A stretch of 47,256 nt of DNA, from contig JADZBS010000138.1 of assembly GCA_020851975.1 (NCBI GenBank), positions 1-47,256 on the forward strand, written 5' to 3'. Shown piece by piece: positions 15,630 through 24,392 of the stretch. Below the pieces are notes generated by a model, which did not search any database, was not told the origin of the DNA, and saw only the letters and a list, made by a program, of their open reading frames with translations. Origin of the DNA: Gammaproteobacteria bacterium. Lineage in GTDB: Bacteria > Pseudomonadota > Gammaproteobacteria > Steroidobacterales > GCA-2729495. The position numbers were made by a program, and so were the translations under genes. Every line of letters starts with the position of its first letter. The stretch's first letter is position 1.

Positions 15630-16943
15630 ATGCCGAGCCTCGCCGACGGCAGCGCACGACCGGCAGTCGCCATCACCGGCATGGGCGTCGTCTCTGCCTA
15701 CGGCTGCGATGCGGGCGCCTTCTACGCCGGGCTGGTGCACGAGAAGCCGGTCATCGAGGCCGTGCCCCTGCCGCGCGACCCGGACGGGCGTTGCGTGTGG
15801 TGGTCGATGGTGCGCGGCTTCGATGCCGGTGCATGGCTCGACGACAAGGTGCGCGATGGCACCGACGTGCTGGCACAGTGGACCATCGCCGCCGCGGCCC
15901 AGGCCATCCGCCAGTCGGGGGCAATGCTCGACCCGCTGCGTACCGCGGTCGTGCAGGGCACGAGCATGTCCGGCGTGCAGTCGCTGATGCGCGCCCAGTA
16001 CGAGATCGACCGGCACGGGCCGGCGGCCTTCCCCCGCAAGACCATGATGAAGGCGCTCACCAACATGGGAGCGGCGCAGATCACGCTGCTGCACGGACTG
16101 CACGGCCCGAGTCTCACGCTGTCGACCGCCTGCGCCTCGAGCATCGATGCGCTCGGCGTCGCCGCCGGCCTGATCACCGCCGGTCGCGCCGATATCGCCA
16201 TCGTCGGCGGTACCGAGGCCGGCCATAGCCTCGTCTCCGGTGCTGCCGAAGGGGACTTCGTTCCGGCCATGGTCTTCGCGCCCGCCATGTTCGGCATGCA
16301 GTCGCCGTCGGCCGATCCGCGCCGTGCCTGCCTGCCGTTCGATGCCGAGCGTTCCGGCATCGTCACCAGCGAGGGCGCTGCGGCCTTCGTGCTCGAACGC
16401 GGCGATCTGGCCGCGCGGCGTGGGGCGCAGGTCTTCGGCTACGTGCGCGGCTACGGTTCGGTCGCCGACGCCTTCCACCCCTCGGCGCCCGAGCCCTCGG
16501 GCCGCTGGGAAGCGCAGGCCATGCGCCTCGCCCTGAACGACGCCGGCCTCGCCCCGGCCGATGTCGACGGGCTCTACGCGCACGCCACCGGCACGCCGGT
16601 CGGCGACACGCCGGAGATCCGCGCCATCAACAGCGTCTACGGTGGCCGCAAGACCGCGCTCGCGGTGACCTCCATCAAGGGACACTTCGGTCACGCGGCG
16701 GCTGCCTCGGGTGGCCTGTCGCTGGTCGCCGCACTGCTCGGCATGGCCGAAGGCCGCATCGTGCACACCGCCAACACCACCCGGCTGGATCCGGAGATCG
16801 GTTTCGACGTGGTGCTCGGTGCACCGCGCGCGATGCAGGTCGACGTGGTCGGCATCAACGCCTTCGGCTTCGGCGGCCAGAACGCCGCGCTCATCGTCAG
16901 CCGTGCGCCTCCCGGCGCCGGCCCTGGCGCACGGCGTAGCTGA
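15630..16943 (+). CDS. Beta-ketoacyl synthase (KAS I/II, FabF-like)
   Basis: 437 residues, a complete condensing enzyme. The Cys-His-His triad is present: C168 in STACASS, H318 in AHATGTPVGD and H355 in KGHFGHAAAASG. A C-terminal GFGGQNAALIV completes the thiolase fold. The family elongates an ACP-bound acyl chain using malonyl-ACP. No acyl carrier protein, ketoreductase, dehydratase or malonyltransferase gene is next to it, and it is followed 2 bp later by an acyl-CoA synthetase in a region of degradative genes. It may therefore act on CoA substrates, prime a specialised lipid, or borrow housekeeping FAS partners. Fold assignment is firm, role is not. Confidence 0.88.
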   Translation: MPSLADGSARPAVAITGMGVVSAYGCDAGAFYAGLVHEKPVIEAVPLPRDPDGRCVWWSMVRGFDAGAWLDDKVRDGTDVLAQWTIAAAAQAIRQSGAMLDPLRTAVVQGTSMSGVQSLMRAQYEIDRHGPAAFPRKTMMKALTNMGAAQITLLHGLHGPSLTLSTACASSIDALGVAAGLITAGRADIAIVGGTEAGHSLVSGAAEGDFVPAMVFAPAMFGMQSPSADPRRACLPFDAERSGIVTSEGAAAFVLERGDLAARRGAQVFGYVRGYGSVADAFHPSAPEPSGRWEAQAMRLALNDAGLAPADVDGLYAHATGTPVGDTPEIRAINSVYGGRKTALAVTSIKGHFGHAAAASGGLSLVAALLGMAEGRIVHTANTTRLDPEIGFDVVLGAPRAMQVDVVGINAFGFGGQNAALIVSRAPPGAGPGARRS

Positions 16944-16945
16944 CG

Positions 16946-18451
16946 ATGCGCCTGACCATCGCCGAGTGCATCGCCCTGCGGTGCCGCGCCTTCCCGGAGC
17001 GCCCGGCGATCGAGATGGTCGGCGGACAGGCCATGACCTACGGCGAGGCATGGCGGCGCATCGCCGGGCTGGCCGGGGTGCTCGCGACCTGCGCGGGTGG
17101 CCGCCACGGGCGCATGGCGGCACTGCTGCTGCCGAACGGTCCCGACGCGGCGCTGGCGATCGCGGCCTGCCAGCTCGCCGGCGTGGTCGCGGTACCCGTG
17201 AACGGACGCCTGACGCCGCCGGAGATGCATCACATCCTGGCCGACGCCGACTGCCGGCTGCTGCTCGCGGCAGGACAGTTCGTCACGATGGCGCGGCAGG
17301 CCTCCAGCGGCTTGCCGCTGGAGGTCATCGACAGCGCCGACGTCGCGACACCGACCCACGCCGAGGGTCCCGCCACGGGCGGGCGCGATGTCGGTGCGGA
17401 TGCCTGCGTCGTCGGCTACACCTCGGGCACGACGGGATTTCCCAAGGGTGCCATCTACACCCACGACTACTACACGATGAACAACTACCGGTGGGGCTGG
17501 GAATTCGGCCTGTCCGGCGATCACGTGGTCCTGGTCGCAGGCCCCATGTTCCACCTCTCCTACGCGGGCTTCGCGCTGGCCGGGCTGACGATCGGTGCCC
17601 GCGTGCGCATCCTGCCGGAGTTCTCCGCCGGCGCCGCGCTCGATGAGCTCGACCGCCACTGCAGCTTCGCCTTCCTGGTGCCGACCATGCTGCGCATGGT
17701 CGCCGAGGAGTGGCAGCACCGCGGCTGCCCGCCGGTGCGTGCGGTCCGCCACGTGATCAGTTCCGGCGCACCGGCCACACCCGAACTCCTGCGCACCGTC
17801 ATGCGCATGTTTCCGGCCGCGAAGGTCGCCGAGATGTACGGCTGGACCGAAGGCTCGTTCGCGACCTACGAGATCAAGCACCCGGACACCCTGCAATCGC
17901 ACTGCGTCGGCTGGCCGGCGCTCGGCGCCGACGTGATGCTGTTCGGCGAGGACGGCGAACCCTGCGCCCCCGGCGTGCCCGGCGAGGTCGGCGTCCGCGG
18001 CCCGGTGCCGTTTGCCGGCTACCTCGGCAATCCGGCCGCCACCGAGGCGGCCTTCCATCGCGGCTACCTGATGTCGGGCGACATCGGCGTCTTCCAGCCC
18101 GACGGGCGCCTGGCCATCGTCGATCGCAAGAAGGACGTCATCATCACCGGCGGCGAGAACGTCTACACGATGGAAGTCGAGCGCGTCCTGCTGGAACACC
18201 CGGGCGTGGCGGAGTGCGCCGTGGTGGGCCTGCCCGACGCGCGCTGGGGTGAACGCGTTGCCGCGCTGATCGTGCCGCGGGAGACATCGCCGGGCAGCGA
18301 GGCGGTGATCGGCTTCTGTCGCGAGCGGCTCGCCGGCTACAAGGTGCCGCGCGACATCACCTTCACCGACGCCCTGCCGCGCAACGCGATGGGCAAGGTG
18401 CAGAAGGCGCGGGTGATCGAGGTGCTGGCGGCGTCGCGAACCCGGCGGTAG
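16946..18451 (+). CDS. AMP-forming acyl-CoA synthetase (second copy)
   Basis: 501 residues. ANL-superfamily motifs are YTSGTTGFPKGAIYTH at about 155-170, YGWTEGSF near 300, GYLMSGDIGVFQPDGR, DRKKDVIITGGENVYTMEVE and the catalytic Lys in NAMGKVQK near the end. It starts 2 bp after the ketosynthase stop, so the two are probably one transcript from the operator-site-4 promoter. It makes an acyl-CoA from a free acid and ATP. Two different synthetases in the cluster suggest two acid substrates, or activation of an intermediate as well as of the starting compound. Confidence 0.92.
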   Translation: MRLTIAECIALRCRAFPERPAIEMVGGQAMTYGEAWRRIAGLAGVLATCAGGRHGRMAALLLPNGPDAALAIAACQLAGVVAVPVNGRLTPPEMHHILADADCRLLLAAGQFVTMARQASSGLPLEVIDSADVATPTHAEGPATGGRDVGADACVVGYTSGTTGFPKGAIYTHDYYTMNNYRWGWEFGLSGDHVVLVAGPMFHLSYAGFALAGLTIGARVRILPEFSAGAALDELDRHCSFAFLVPTMLRMVAEEWQHRGCPPVRAVRHVISSGAPATPELLRTVMRMFPAAKVAEMYGWTEGSFATYEIKHPDTLQSHCVGWPALGADVMLFGEDGEPCAPGVPGEVGVRGPVPFAGYLGNPAATEAAFHRGYLMSGDIGVFQPDGRLAIVDRKKDVIITGGENVYTMEVERVLLEHPGVAECAVVGLPDARWGERVAALIVPRETSPGSEAVIGFCRERLAGYKVPRDITFTDALPRNAMGKVQKARVIEVLAASRTRR

Positions 18452-18463
18452 CGCGATGCCGGC

Positions 18464-18970
18464 TCAGACGTTGCTCTTGCGCCAGCGCGACCGCTGCGGA
18501 GCCGGGCCCATGGGCCGCGAGGACCGCGCCGAGCGCGTCGCGACCACCACCGGACCCCAGTCGGCATAGAGGAGCTTGCGCAGGTCGTTGATCGCCTTCT
18601 TGCCGAAACGGCGTTTGAGTTCGGCTTCCATGACGACGATGGCGCGCAGGGCGGACGCATAGATGCCCCGGCCATCCCTGCTCGGCTCGACGATCTTGGC
18701 GCGGCCGTCGGCCGGATCCGGCACGAGGTGGATCAGACCATCGCGCTCCATCTCCATGAGCGTGCGCTGGATCGCCTGCCGGCTGACGCCGATGGCGCGG
18801 GCCAGATCCGACGGTCGCGTCACGCCGTCGGAGAGGTTCACCATGATCATCGACTGGGTGCGGGAGAGCGCCGGCCAGCCGCCGGCAGCCATGCTCTTCT
18901 GCAAGCCCTCGTCGCACCAGTAGAACGCGTGGAGCAGTCCACGCATCAGCGACTTGTCAGGTACCGGCAT
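18464..18970 (-). CDS. MarR-family transcriptional regulator (second copy)
   Basis: 168 residues with a winged helix at about 45-110: AIGVSRQAIQRTLMEM as recognition helix region and PDPADGRAKIVEPS as wing. N-terminal (LLHAFYWCDEGLQKSM) and C-terminal (LYADWGPVVV) segments resemble the first MarR at 3697-4260, so they are paralogues. It is convergent with the acyl-CoA synthetase. Its own upstream region (18971-19090) shows no clear GTCAA-N5-TTGAC site, so it may not regulate itself by the same element. Either or both regulators could bind the six palindromes. Confidence 0.88.
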   Translation of the reverse strand: MPVPDKSLMRGLLHAFYWCDEGLQKSMAAGGWPALSRTQSMIMVNLSDGVTRPSDLARAIGVSRQAIQRTLMEMERDGLIHLVPDPADGRAKIVEPSRDGRGIYASALRAIVVMEAELKRRFGKKAINDLRKLLYADWGPVVVATRSARSSRPMGPAPQRSRWRKSNV

Positions 18971-19094
18971 GCCGTCCCGTCCTCCGAGCGAAACCCAGCA
19001 GTTCAGGTGAGTCCGTGATACTCCATCAGTTGCCGATCATGCCGATGGCCTGCCGGAGCTGTCGCGGCTGGCCACTATAGTAAGTAATGGAAAG

Positions 19095-19125
19095 CACGGA
19101 CCGCCAGCCATGCTGGCGGTCCGTG
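19095..19125 (-). terminator. Rho-independent terminator after the VOC gene
   Basis: A perfect 14-bp stem (CACGGACCGCCAGC / GCTGGCGGTCCGTG) closes a 3-base CAT loop. On the minus strand it is followed by CTTTCC, a short U-rich tail, and lies about 90 bp past the VOC stop. In the 242-bp gap 18971-19212 nothing else is recognisable besides this hairpin and a run of ten G at 19202-19211. Confidence 0.75.
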
Positions 19126-19212
19126 GGTCGGCCCTCTCGTTCACTCCGAGCGGTCCCGAACGGCACCGGCCCGGGCCTGCGGCCGATGGTCGGGAGTCCC
19201 CGGGGGGGGGGA

Positions 19213-19818
19213 TCAGGACTTCTTGCGGCCGGCCTGGCGGCTGCGCACGTCGATGGCAGCAGCACCAAACTTCGCCTCCTTGGCGGCACGCGTGCGCGCG
19301 TTCCACTTGCGGATGTTCTCGTGGGCGGTCTTCTGCTCGGCGGCCATCGCCTGGTCGTAGACCGGCGTGCGCACGCAGATCTCGGTCTGCAGCCCGTTCG
19401 GGTCGTACATGTAGACCGACCGGACGATACCGTGGTCGACCGGACCCAGGCAGCTCACGCCGGCCGCATTGATCCGCTTCTGCCACTCGAGCATCTCGGC
19501 CTCCGTGCCGACCTCGAAGGCGAGGTGGCGGTCGAAGCTGTAGGCGCGCTCGAACTGCTCCGGCGTGGCGCTGGTCGGCTCGTCGAAGAACGCGATCAGG
19601 TTGCCGTTGCCGAGCTGGAAGAACAGGTGCAGGTAGGGCGTGTCCTCCTCGAGGCCCGCGATCTTCTCGCGGATCAGGGACGCCACCAGGGGGATGCCGA
19701 GCACGTCCTCGTAGAACCAGCGGGTCTGCTCGGCATCGCGGCAGCGGTAGGCCGCGTGGTTGATGCTGTTCAGGACGGCAAGCTTTCCGGGCGTTGCCTT
19801 CGGTGCTGAATTGCTCAT
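19213..19818 (-). CDS. VOC-superfamily (glyoxalase/extradiol dioxygenase fold) protein
   Basis: 201 residues. The paired beta-alpha-beta-beta-beta modules are visible: INHAAYRCRDAEQTRWFYEDVLG opens module 1, and RHLAFEVGTEAEM to NGLQTEICVRTP forms module 2. Candidate metal ligands are the His of NHAAY, the His of DRHLAFEV and the Glu of TEICV, the usual 2-His-1-Glu set. Functions in this fold include lactoylglutathione lyase, ring-cleaving dioxygenase, epimerase and thiol transferase, so the reaction is open. The C-terminus is Lys/Arg-rich. Expression is probably controlled by operator site 5, centred about 104 bp upstream. Transcription ends at the hairpin at 19095-19125. Confidence 0.82.
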   Translation of the reverse strand: MSNSAPKATPGKLAVLNSINHAAYRCRDAEQTRWFYEDVLGIPLVASLIREKIAGLEEDTPYLHLFFQLGNGNLIAFFDEPTSATPEQFERAYSFDRHLAFEVGTEAEMLEWQKRINAAGVSCLGPVDHGIVRSVYMYDPNGLQTEICVRTPVYDQAMAAEQKTAHENIRKWNARTRAAKEAKFGAAAIDVRSRQAGRKKS

Positions 19819-19914
19819 CGGTAATCACTCCCTCGGCTGGTCCGTGGAACCGCAACGCGCGCAGGACGATGCGAAACGGTCGATGGGGAGAGATTTCCAC
19901 ATCCCGGCAATACT

Positions 19915-19929
19915 GTCAACATTCTTGAC
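19915..19929. promoter_or_regulatory. Palindromic operator site 5 (GTCAA-CATTC-TTGAC)
   Basis: Perfect arms. It lies in the 146-bp gap between the acyl-CoA dehydrogenase end (19965) and the VOC start (19818). Read on the minus strand, one arm plus the next base gives TTGACA (19919-19914), a consensus -35 pointing towards the VOC gene. Confidence 0.75.
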
Positions 19930-19964
19930 GATATATCCTTCCGGCCGGGATGCCGGCCGCCGGT

Positions 19965-21161
19965 TCAGCCGCCTTCCGGGGCGCCGAAGTCGACGCCCGG
20001 CCCGCCGTCGCGGTAATGCCGCAGGTAGCGCCGCGCCACGGACTGGATGTGGACCTCGTCGGGCCCGTCGTAGATGCGCGCCTCGCGGGCGTGGCGGTAC
20101 ATCAGGCTGAGCGGGGTGTCGTCGGTGAGCCCGAGGGCGCCGTGCACCTGGATCGCCCGGTCGATGACGTTGTGCAACATGCGCGCACCGACCACCTTGA
20201 TGGTGCCGATCATCTCGCGTGCCTCCCCGCCAGCGTCGAGCTGGCGGGCGGCCTCGAGCGTCAGCATGCGACAGGCCTGGATCTCGGCGGCGCTCTCGAA
20301 CACGTGACTCTGCATCAGCTGCTTGCGCGCCAGAGGCTCGCCGAAGGCCACGCGCTCGTTCAGGCGGCGGCACATGAGGTCGAAGGCCCGCTGCGCCTGT
20401 CCCAGCCAGCGCATGCAGTGGAAGATCCGCCCCGGCCCCAGGCGCTGCTGGGCGATGGTGAAGCCCTTGCCGCGCGGGCCGAGCAGGTTGTCCGCCGGCA
20501 CGCGCACGTCGTCGTATTCGACCTCCCAGTGACCGCCGGCGATGCCGAGCAGCGGCGTTTCGCGCACGATGCGGTAGCCCTTCGTGCTGGTCGGCACGAC
20601 GATCATGCTGAAGGACTGGTGCGGCGGAGCGTCCTCCTCCGTACGGCACATGACGGTGGTGTACTCCGCATCCCCGGCGCCGGTGGTGAACCACTTGCGG
20701 CCGTTGATGACCCACTGACCGTCTTCCAGCTTCGCCGTGGTCCGCAACTGCGTGGGGTCGGAACTCGCCACGTCCGGCTCGGTCATGGCGAAGCTCGGGA
20801 TGATCTCGCCCGCGACCAGGGGCGCGAGATAGCGCTCGCGCCACTGCGGGGCCGCATAGCGCTGCAGCATCAGCGAATCCTGCAGCGACAGCGTGCCGAG
20901 CGCCTGCATGGCGTAGTAGGAACGGCCGACCACCTCGTTGACGTGCGCGTAGTCGAGGAACGGCATGCCCTGCCCGCCGATCTCCCGCGGATGACCGAGC
21001 GCCCAGAGGCCGGCCGCCTTGGCCTCCTCGATGAGCCGCGCCATGACGAGATTGCGCTGCGTGCGCGTGCCCTGGTCCATCTCCTGCTCGACCGGGTAGA
21101 TGCGGTCCTCGACGAAGCGCAGTACGCGGCTGCGCATTTCCTGCCAGTCGGGCTTGGTCAT
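19965..21161 (-). CDS. Acyl-CoA dehydrogenase (ACAD10/11-like)
   Basis: 398 residues, full length. FAD/substrate motifs FAMTEPDVASSDPT (about 138-151) and GRKWFTTGAG are present. The C-terminus carries QVHGALGLTDDTPLS and IYDGPDEVH. The GPDEVH ending, rather than YEGTxxI, marks the ACAD10/11-like or large-substrate branch. The enzyme introduces a 2,3 double bond into an acyl-CoA and passes electrons to ETF. It lies 61 bp downstream of the CoA-transferase/racemase gene on the same strand. An ACAD of this branch together with APH-like phosphotransferase genes nearby recalls the fused ACAD10/11 domain order of eukaryotes. Confidence 0.9.
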   Translation of the reverse strand: MTKPDWQEMRSRVLRFVEDRIYPVEQEMDQGTRTQRNLVMARLIEEAKAAGLWALGHPREIGGQGMPFLDYAHVNEVVGRSYYAMQALGTLSLQDSLMLQRYAAPQWRERYLAPLVAGEIIPSFAMTEPDVASSDPTQLRTTAKLEDGQWVINGRKWFTTGAGDAEYTTVMCRTEEDAPPHQSFSMIVVPTSTKGYRIVRETPLLGIAGGHWEVEYDDVRVPADNLLGPRGKGFTIAQQRLGPGRIFHCMRWLGQAQRAFDLMCRRLNERVAFGEPLARKQLMQSHVFESAAEIQACRMLTLEAARQLDAGGEAREMIGTIKVVGARMLHNVIDRAIQVHGALGLTDDTPLSLMYRHAREARIYDGPDEVHIQSVARRYLRHYRDGGPGVDFGAPEGG

Positions 21162-21222
21162 GATGCTGTCGTCCGGTTCGTGGTGTGGATTCCTGCCGGC
21201 CCGCGGTGCCGGCGCCTCGTGT

Positions 21223-22380
21223 TCAGCCGCCGATCACGCCCGCGCGGGCGAGCTCGTCGATCTCCGCGGCATCGAGACCGGCATCGTGCAGCACGGCGTG
21301 CGTGTCACCGCCCGGTGGCGGCGCACCCTGGGGTGCTGCAGCCGGCGTACGGCTGAAGCGCGGCGCCGGCGCGTGCTGCAGCACGCCGTCGATCTCGATG
21401 AACGATCCCCGCGCAACGTGGTGCGGGTGCCTGGCCGCTTCCACGCCGGTGAGTACCGGTGCGAAGCAGGCGTCCGTGCCCTCGAGCAGGGCGCACCACT
21501 CCGCGCGCGTGCGGGTGCGAAACACGGCCGCGAGTTCGGCGCGCAGCGCTGCCCAGTTCTCGCGCTCGGCCTGACCGGGCTCCATGTGAAAGCCGTGGCG
21601 TGCGAAGCGCTCGCGGTCGAGCCCGGCCTTCTCGATCAGCAGCGCGTAGAACTGCGGCTCGAGCGGACCGATCGCCACGTACTTGCCGTCGCGGGTCTCG
21701 TAGGTGCCGTAGTAGTGCGCGGCGCCCGAGAGGAAGGCCGTGCCCGGGCGATCGTCGTACAGGCCCATGGCGCGCATGCCGTGGAAGGTCGCCATCAGGG
21801 CGTTGCTGCCGTCGATCATGGCTGCATCGACCACCTGGCCCTTGCCGGAACGCCTGGCTTCGAGCAGGGCGCAGACCAGGCCGAAGGCGAGCAGCATGCC
21901 GCCGCCGCCGAAGTCGCCGACCAGGTTCAGCGGTGCCGTCGGCGGGCTGCCCGGCTGGCCGATGCCGGCGAGCGCGCCGGCGAGCGCGATGTAGTTGATG
22001 TCGTGGCCCGCGGCGGACGCGAGCGGGCCGTCCTGGCCCCAGCCGGTAACGCGCCCGTACACCAGCCGCTCGTTGCGCGCGAGGCAGACATCCGGCCCGA
22101 AGCCGAGCCGCTCGGCGACGCCGGGGCGGAAACCCTCGAACAGCGCATCGGCCCTGTCCACCAGCCGCAGCAGGACGTCGACGCCACGGCGCGACTTGAG
22201 GTCCAGCACCAGCGAGCGGCGATTGCGGCACAGCGGGTCGAGCCGTTGCTGGTCCGCATTGGTGCCGTGGCGGTCGATGCGCACGACATCGGCGCCCATG
22301 TCGCCGAGCATCATGCCGCAGAACGGGCCGGGCCCGAGCCCGGCCACCTCGATGATGCGCAGGCCTGCGAGCGGACCCAT
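21223..22380 (-). CDS. CaiB/BaiF-type CoA-transferase family protein, AMACR-like
   Basis: 385 residues from the ATG at 22380; the longer open frame upstream belongs to no protein. The class III CoA-transferase fold shows [20 protein letters not shown] at the N-terminus, [24 protein letters not shown] (His) and [10 protein letters not shown] (Asp). The combination of that His and Asp is the alpha-methylacyl-CoA racemase pair. AMACR epimerises 2-methyl-branched acyl-CoA so that stereospecific dehydrogenases can act. This is the best hint that the pathway handles methyl-branched or isoprenoid/steroid side-chain acids. It follows the acyl-CoA dehydrogenase upstream by 2 bp. Confidence 0.88.
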   Translation of the reverse strand: MGPLAGLRIIEVAGLGPGPFCGMMLGDMGADVVRIDRHGTNADQQRLDPLCRNRRSLVLDLKSRRGVDVLLRLVDRADALFEGFRPGVAERLGFGPDVCLARNERLVYGRVTGWGQDGPLASAAGHDINYIALAGALAGIGQPGSPPTAPLNLVGDFGGGGMLLAFGLVCALLEARRSGKGQVVDAAMIDGSNALMATFHGMRAMGLYDDRPGTAFLSGAAHYYGTYETRDGKYVAIGPLEPQFYALLIEKAGLDRERFARHGFHMEPGQAERENWAALRAELAAVFRTRTRAEWCALLEGTDACFAPVLTGVEAARHPHHVARGSFIEIDGVLQHAPAPRFSRTPAAAPQGAPPPGGDTHAVLHDAGLDAAEIDELARAGVIGG

Positions 22381-22382
22381 GG

Positions 22383-23558
22383 TCAGGACGCCGTGCCGCT
22401 GCCGGACTTGCGGCGCGGGTCGAGACCGATCGACCGCGCGATGATCTCGCGCATCACCTCGGAGGTGCCGGCGTAGATGCGCGAGATGCGCGCGTTGCGG
22501 TACATGCGCGAGATCGGGTACTCGTCCATGTAGCCGGCCCCGCCGTGCAGCTGCACGCACTCGTCCATCACGTAGCCCTCGACCTCGCTGGTGAAGAGCT
22601 TGGCGCGCGCGGCCATGTCGGCCGTGAGCTGGCCATCGTTGTGCTTGAGCACGCACTTGTCGACGAACACCTGCGCGACGTCGATCTGCATGCGCATGTC
22701 GGCCATCTTGAAACGGTTGACCTGGAAGTCGGCGACCGTCTGGCCGAACATCCGCCGCTCGCGGATGAAGTCGAGCGTGATGTCGAAGGCGATCTGGCAG
22801 TTCGCGACGTAGGTGCAGGCACCGAGCAGCCGCTCCTCGGCGAGGAACTGCATGAGGTAGTAGAACCCGCGCGCCGGGTCGCCGAGCACATTGGCCTTCG
22901 GCACGCGCACGTTCTCGAAGAAGAGCTCGGCCGTGTCCTGCGACTCGAGTCCCATCTTCTTCAGGCGGCGCCCGCGGGAGAACCCCTCCATGCCGCGCTC
23001 GACGACGAACAGGCCGATCTGCCGCGGAACCGACGGGTTGGTACGCGCCGCCACCACGAACACATCGCCGATGATGCCGTTGGAGATGTAGGTCTTCTGG
23101 CCGTTCAGCAGGAAGTGGTCGCCGCGGTCCTCGGCCCGGCAGCGCATGCCGGCGAGATCGCTGCCCGCACCCGTTTCCGTCATGGCGATGCCGAGGATGG
23201 TCTCGCCGCGCACGCAGGGCGGCAGGAAGCGCTGCTTCTGCTCCTCGGTGCCGAGTACGGCAATGTAGGGCGCGACCAGACGGCTGTGCAGGTGCTGGAA
23301 GAACCCCGGATCGCCGTAGCGGTGGTTTTCCTCGATGAGGATCTGGTCGTAGCGGAAGTCGGTTACGCCGGCGCCGCCGTAGGCGGGATCGACGAACATG
23401 CACAGCAGGCCCTGCTCGCCTGCCTTCCGGTAGGCCTCGCGGTCGACCTGGCCCCTGGCACGCCACTCCTCGCTGTGCGGCCCGATCTCGTTGCGGTAGA
23501 ACCGCCGTGCCGAGTCGCGGAAGATGTCGTGGTCCTCGTCGAAATGTCCCTGTCTCAT
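22383..23558 (-). CDS. Acyl-CoA dehydrogenase (long/branched-chain type)
   Basis: 391 residues from the ATG at 23558, which overlaps the crotonase stop (ATGA). Motifs: [55 protein letters not shown] and the ending [18 protein letters not shown]. The position of the C-terminal catalytic Glu of medium-chain enzymes is Ala here, as in long-chain and isovaleryl-type enzymes, which place the base elsewhere. It forms the 2-enoyl-CoA and uses ETF as electron acceptor. It is the third gene of the SDR-crotonase-ACAD-racemase-ACAD minus-strand unit. Confidence 0.92.
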   Translation of the reverse strand: MRQGHFDEDHDIFRDSARRFYRNEIGPHSEEWRARGQVDREAYRKAGEQGLLCMFVDPAYGGAGVTDFRYDQILIEENHRYGDPGFFQHLHSRLVAPYIAVLGTEEQKQRFLPPCVRGETILGIAMTETGAGSDLAGMRCRAEDRGDHFLLNGQKTYISNGIIGDVFVVAARTNPSVPRQIGLFVVERGMEGFSRGRRLKKMGLESQDTAELFFENVRVPKANVLGDPARGFYYLMQFLAEERLLGACTYVANCQIAFDITLDFIRERRMFGQTVADFQVNRFKMADMRMQIDVAQVFVDKCVLKHNDGQLTADMAARAKLFTSEVEGYVMDECVQLHGGAGYMDEYPISRMYRNARISRIYAGTSEVMREIIARSIGLDPRRKSGSGTAS

Positions 23559-24358
23559 CGCTTGCTCCCGTCCGTACCCTGCCCCGCCGGCGTGGTGCCG
23601 GCAGTACGCTTGTTGCGAAACTCCTCCACGCGCTCGCGGCAGTATGCGCTCGCGGCGCAGCCGACCTGCAGCACCGCCTCGCGGCGGAAGATCTCGTCGA
23701 ACCCGGCCTGCTGTGCCTGACGCATGAGCTGCTTGGTGCCGGCCACCGCCTGCGGCGAGAGCGCGGCGAGCCGCGCTGCCCAGCCGCGGGCCTCCGTCAT
23801 CAGTTCTGCAGCCGCGACCACCCGGTTGGCGAGCCCGAGCTCCAGCGCGCGTGCGGCCGTGATGCGCTCGGACTCGATGGCGAGCTGAAACGCCCGCCGG
23901 TAACCGAGCTGACGGGTGAGGAGCCAGCTCGCTCCGCCGTCCGGCACGAGGCCGATGCGGCCGAAGGCGGCACACAGGAAGGCGTCATCCGCCATGATCA
24001 TCAGGTCGCAGTGCAGGGCAAGCGACATGCCCACCCCCGAGGCCGATCCGGCCACGGCCGCGATCACCGGCTTGCCCATCGTGGCAATCGCCTCGAAGCA
24101 CGGCTGGTACTCATCGAGCAGTTCCCGCTCGGCGCTGCCCGAGCCGGCTTCCTTGAGGTCGGCACCGGCACAGAACGCCCGGCCGCGGCCGGCGAGGACC
24201 ACCGCGCGCACGGCGTCGTCGGCCGCGAGCGCGGTGAGCGCCGCGCGCAGTTGCGAGCGCAACTCGCGCGTGAATGCGTTCAATGCGGCCGGCCGATCGA
24301 GCAGCAGCACCGTCACGGCGCCGTCCCGCTCGAATGCGATCTGCCGGTCAGTCGTCAT
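23555..24358 (-). CDS. Enoyl-CoA hydratase/isomerase (crotonase), PaaG-like
   Basis: 267 residues. The start at 24358 is chosen because GGAGG lies 9 bases upstream; the in-frame ATG at 24367 directly abuts that same GGAGG and would be too close. Crotonase motifs are [14 protein letters not shown] (oxyanion hole) and [18 protein letters not shown]. The first Glu of true hydratases is absent and the second catalytic position lies in [10 protein letters not shown], with Asp. That pattern matches PaaG-like isomerases more than classic hydratases. It may shift a double bond or hydrate a branched enoyl-CoA. It overlaps the next gene by 4 bp. Confidence 0.85.
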   Translation of the reverse strand: MTTDRQIAFERDGAVTVLLLDRPAALNAFTRELRSQLRAALTALAADDAVRAVVLAGRGRAFCAGADLKEAGSGSAERELLDEYQPCFEAIATMGKPVIAAVAGSASGVGMSLALHCDLMIMADDAFLCAAFGRIGLVPDGGASWLLTRQLGYRRAFQLAIESERITAARALELGLANRVVAAAELMTEARGWAARLAALSPQAVAGTKQLMRQAQQAGFDEIFRREAVLQVGCAASAYCRERVEEFRNKRTAGTTPAGQGTDGSKR

Positions 24359-24392
24359 GTCCGCCATCCTCCACCCGCGCCGTGGGCGCTGC

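Noticed and set aside
19202-19211. A run of ten G that could hide a frameshift at the end of the VOC gene
   Set aside because: It lies just past the stop codon of a full-length VOC protein, so an indel would not change the product.
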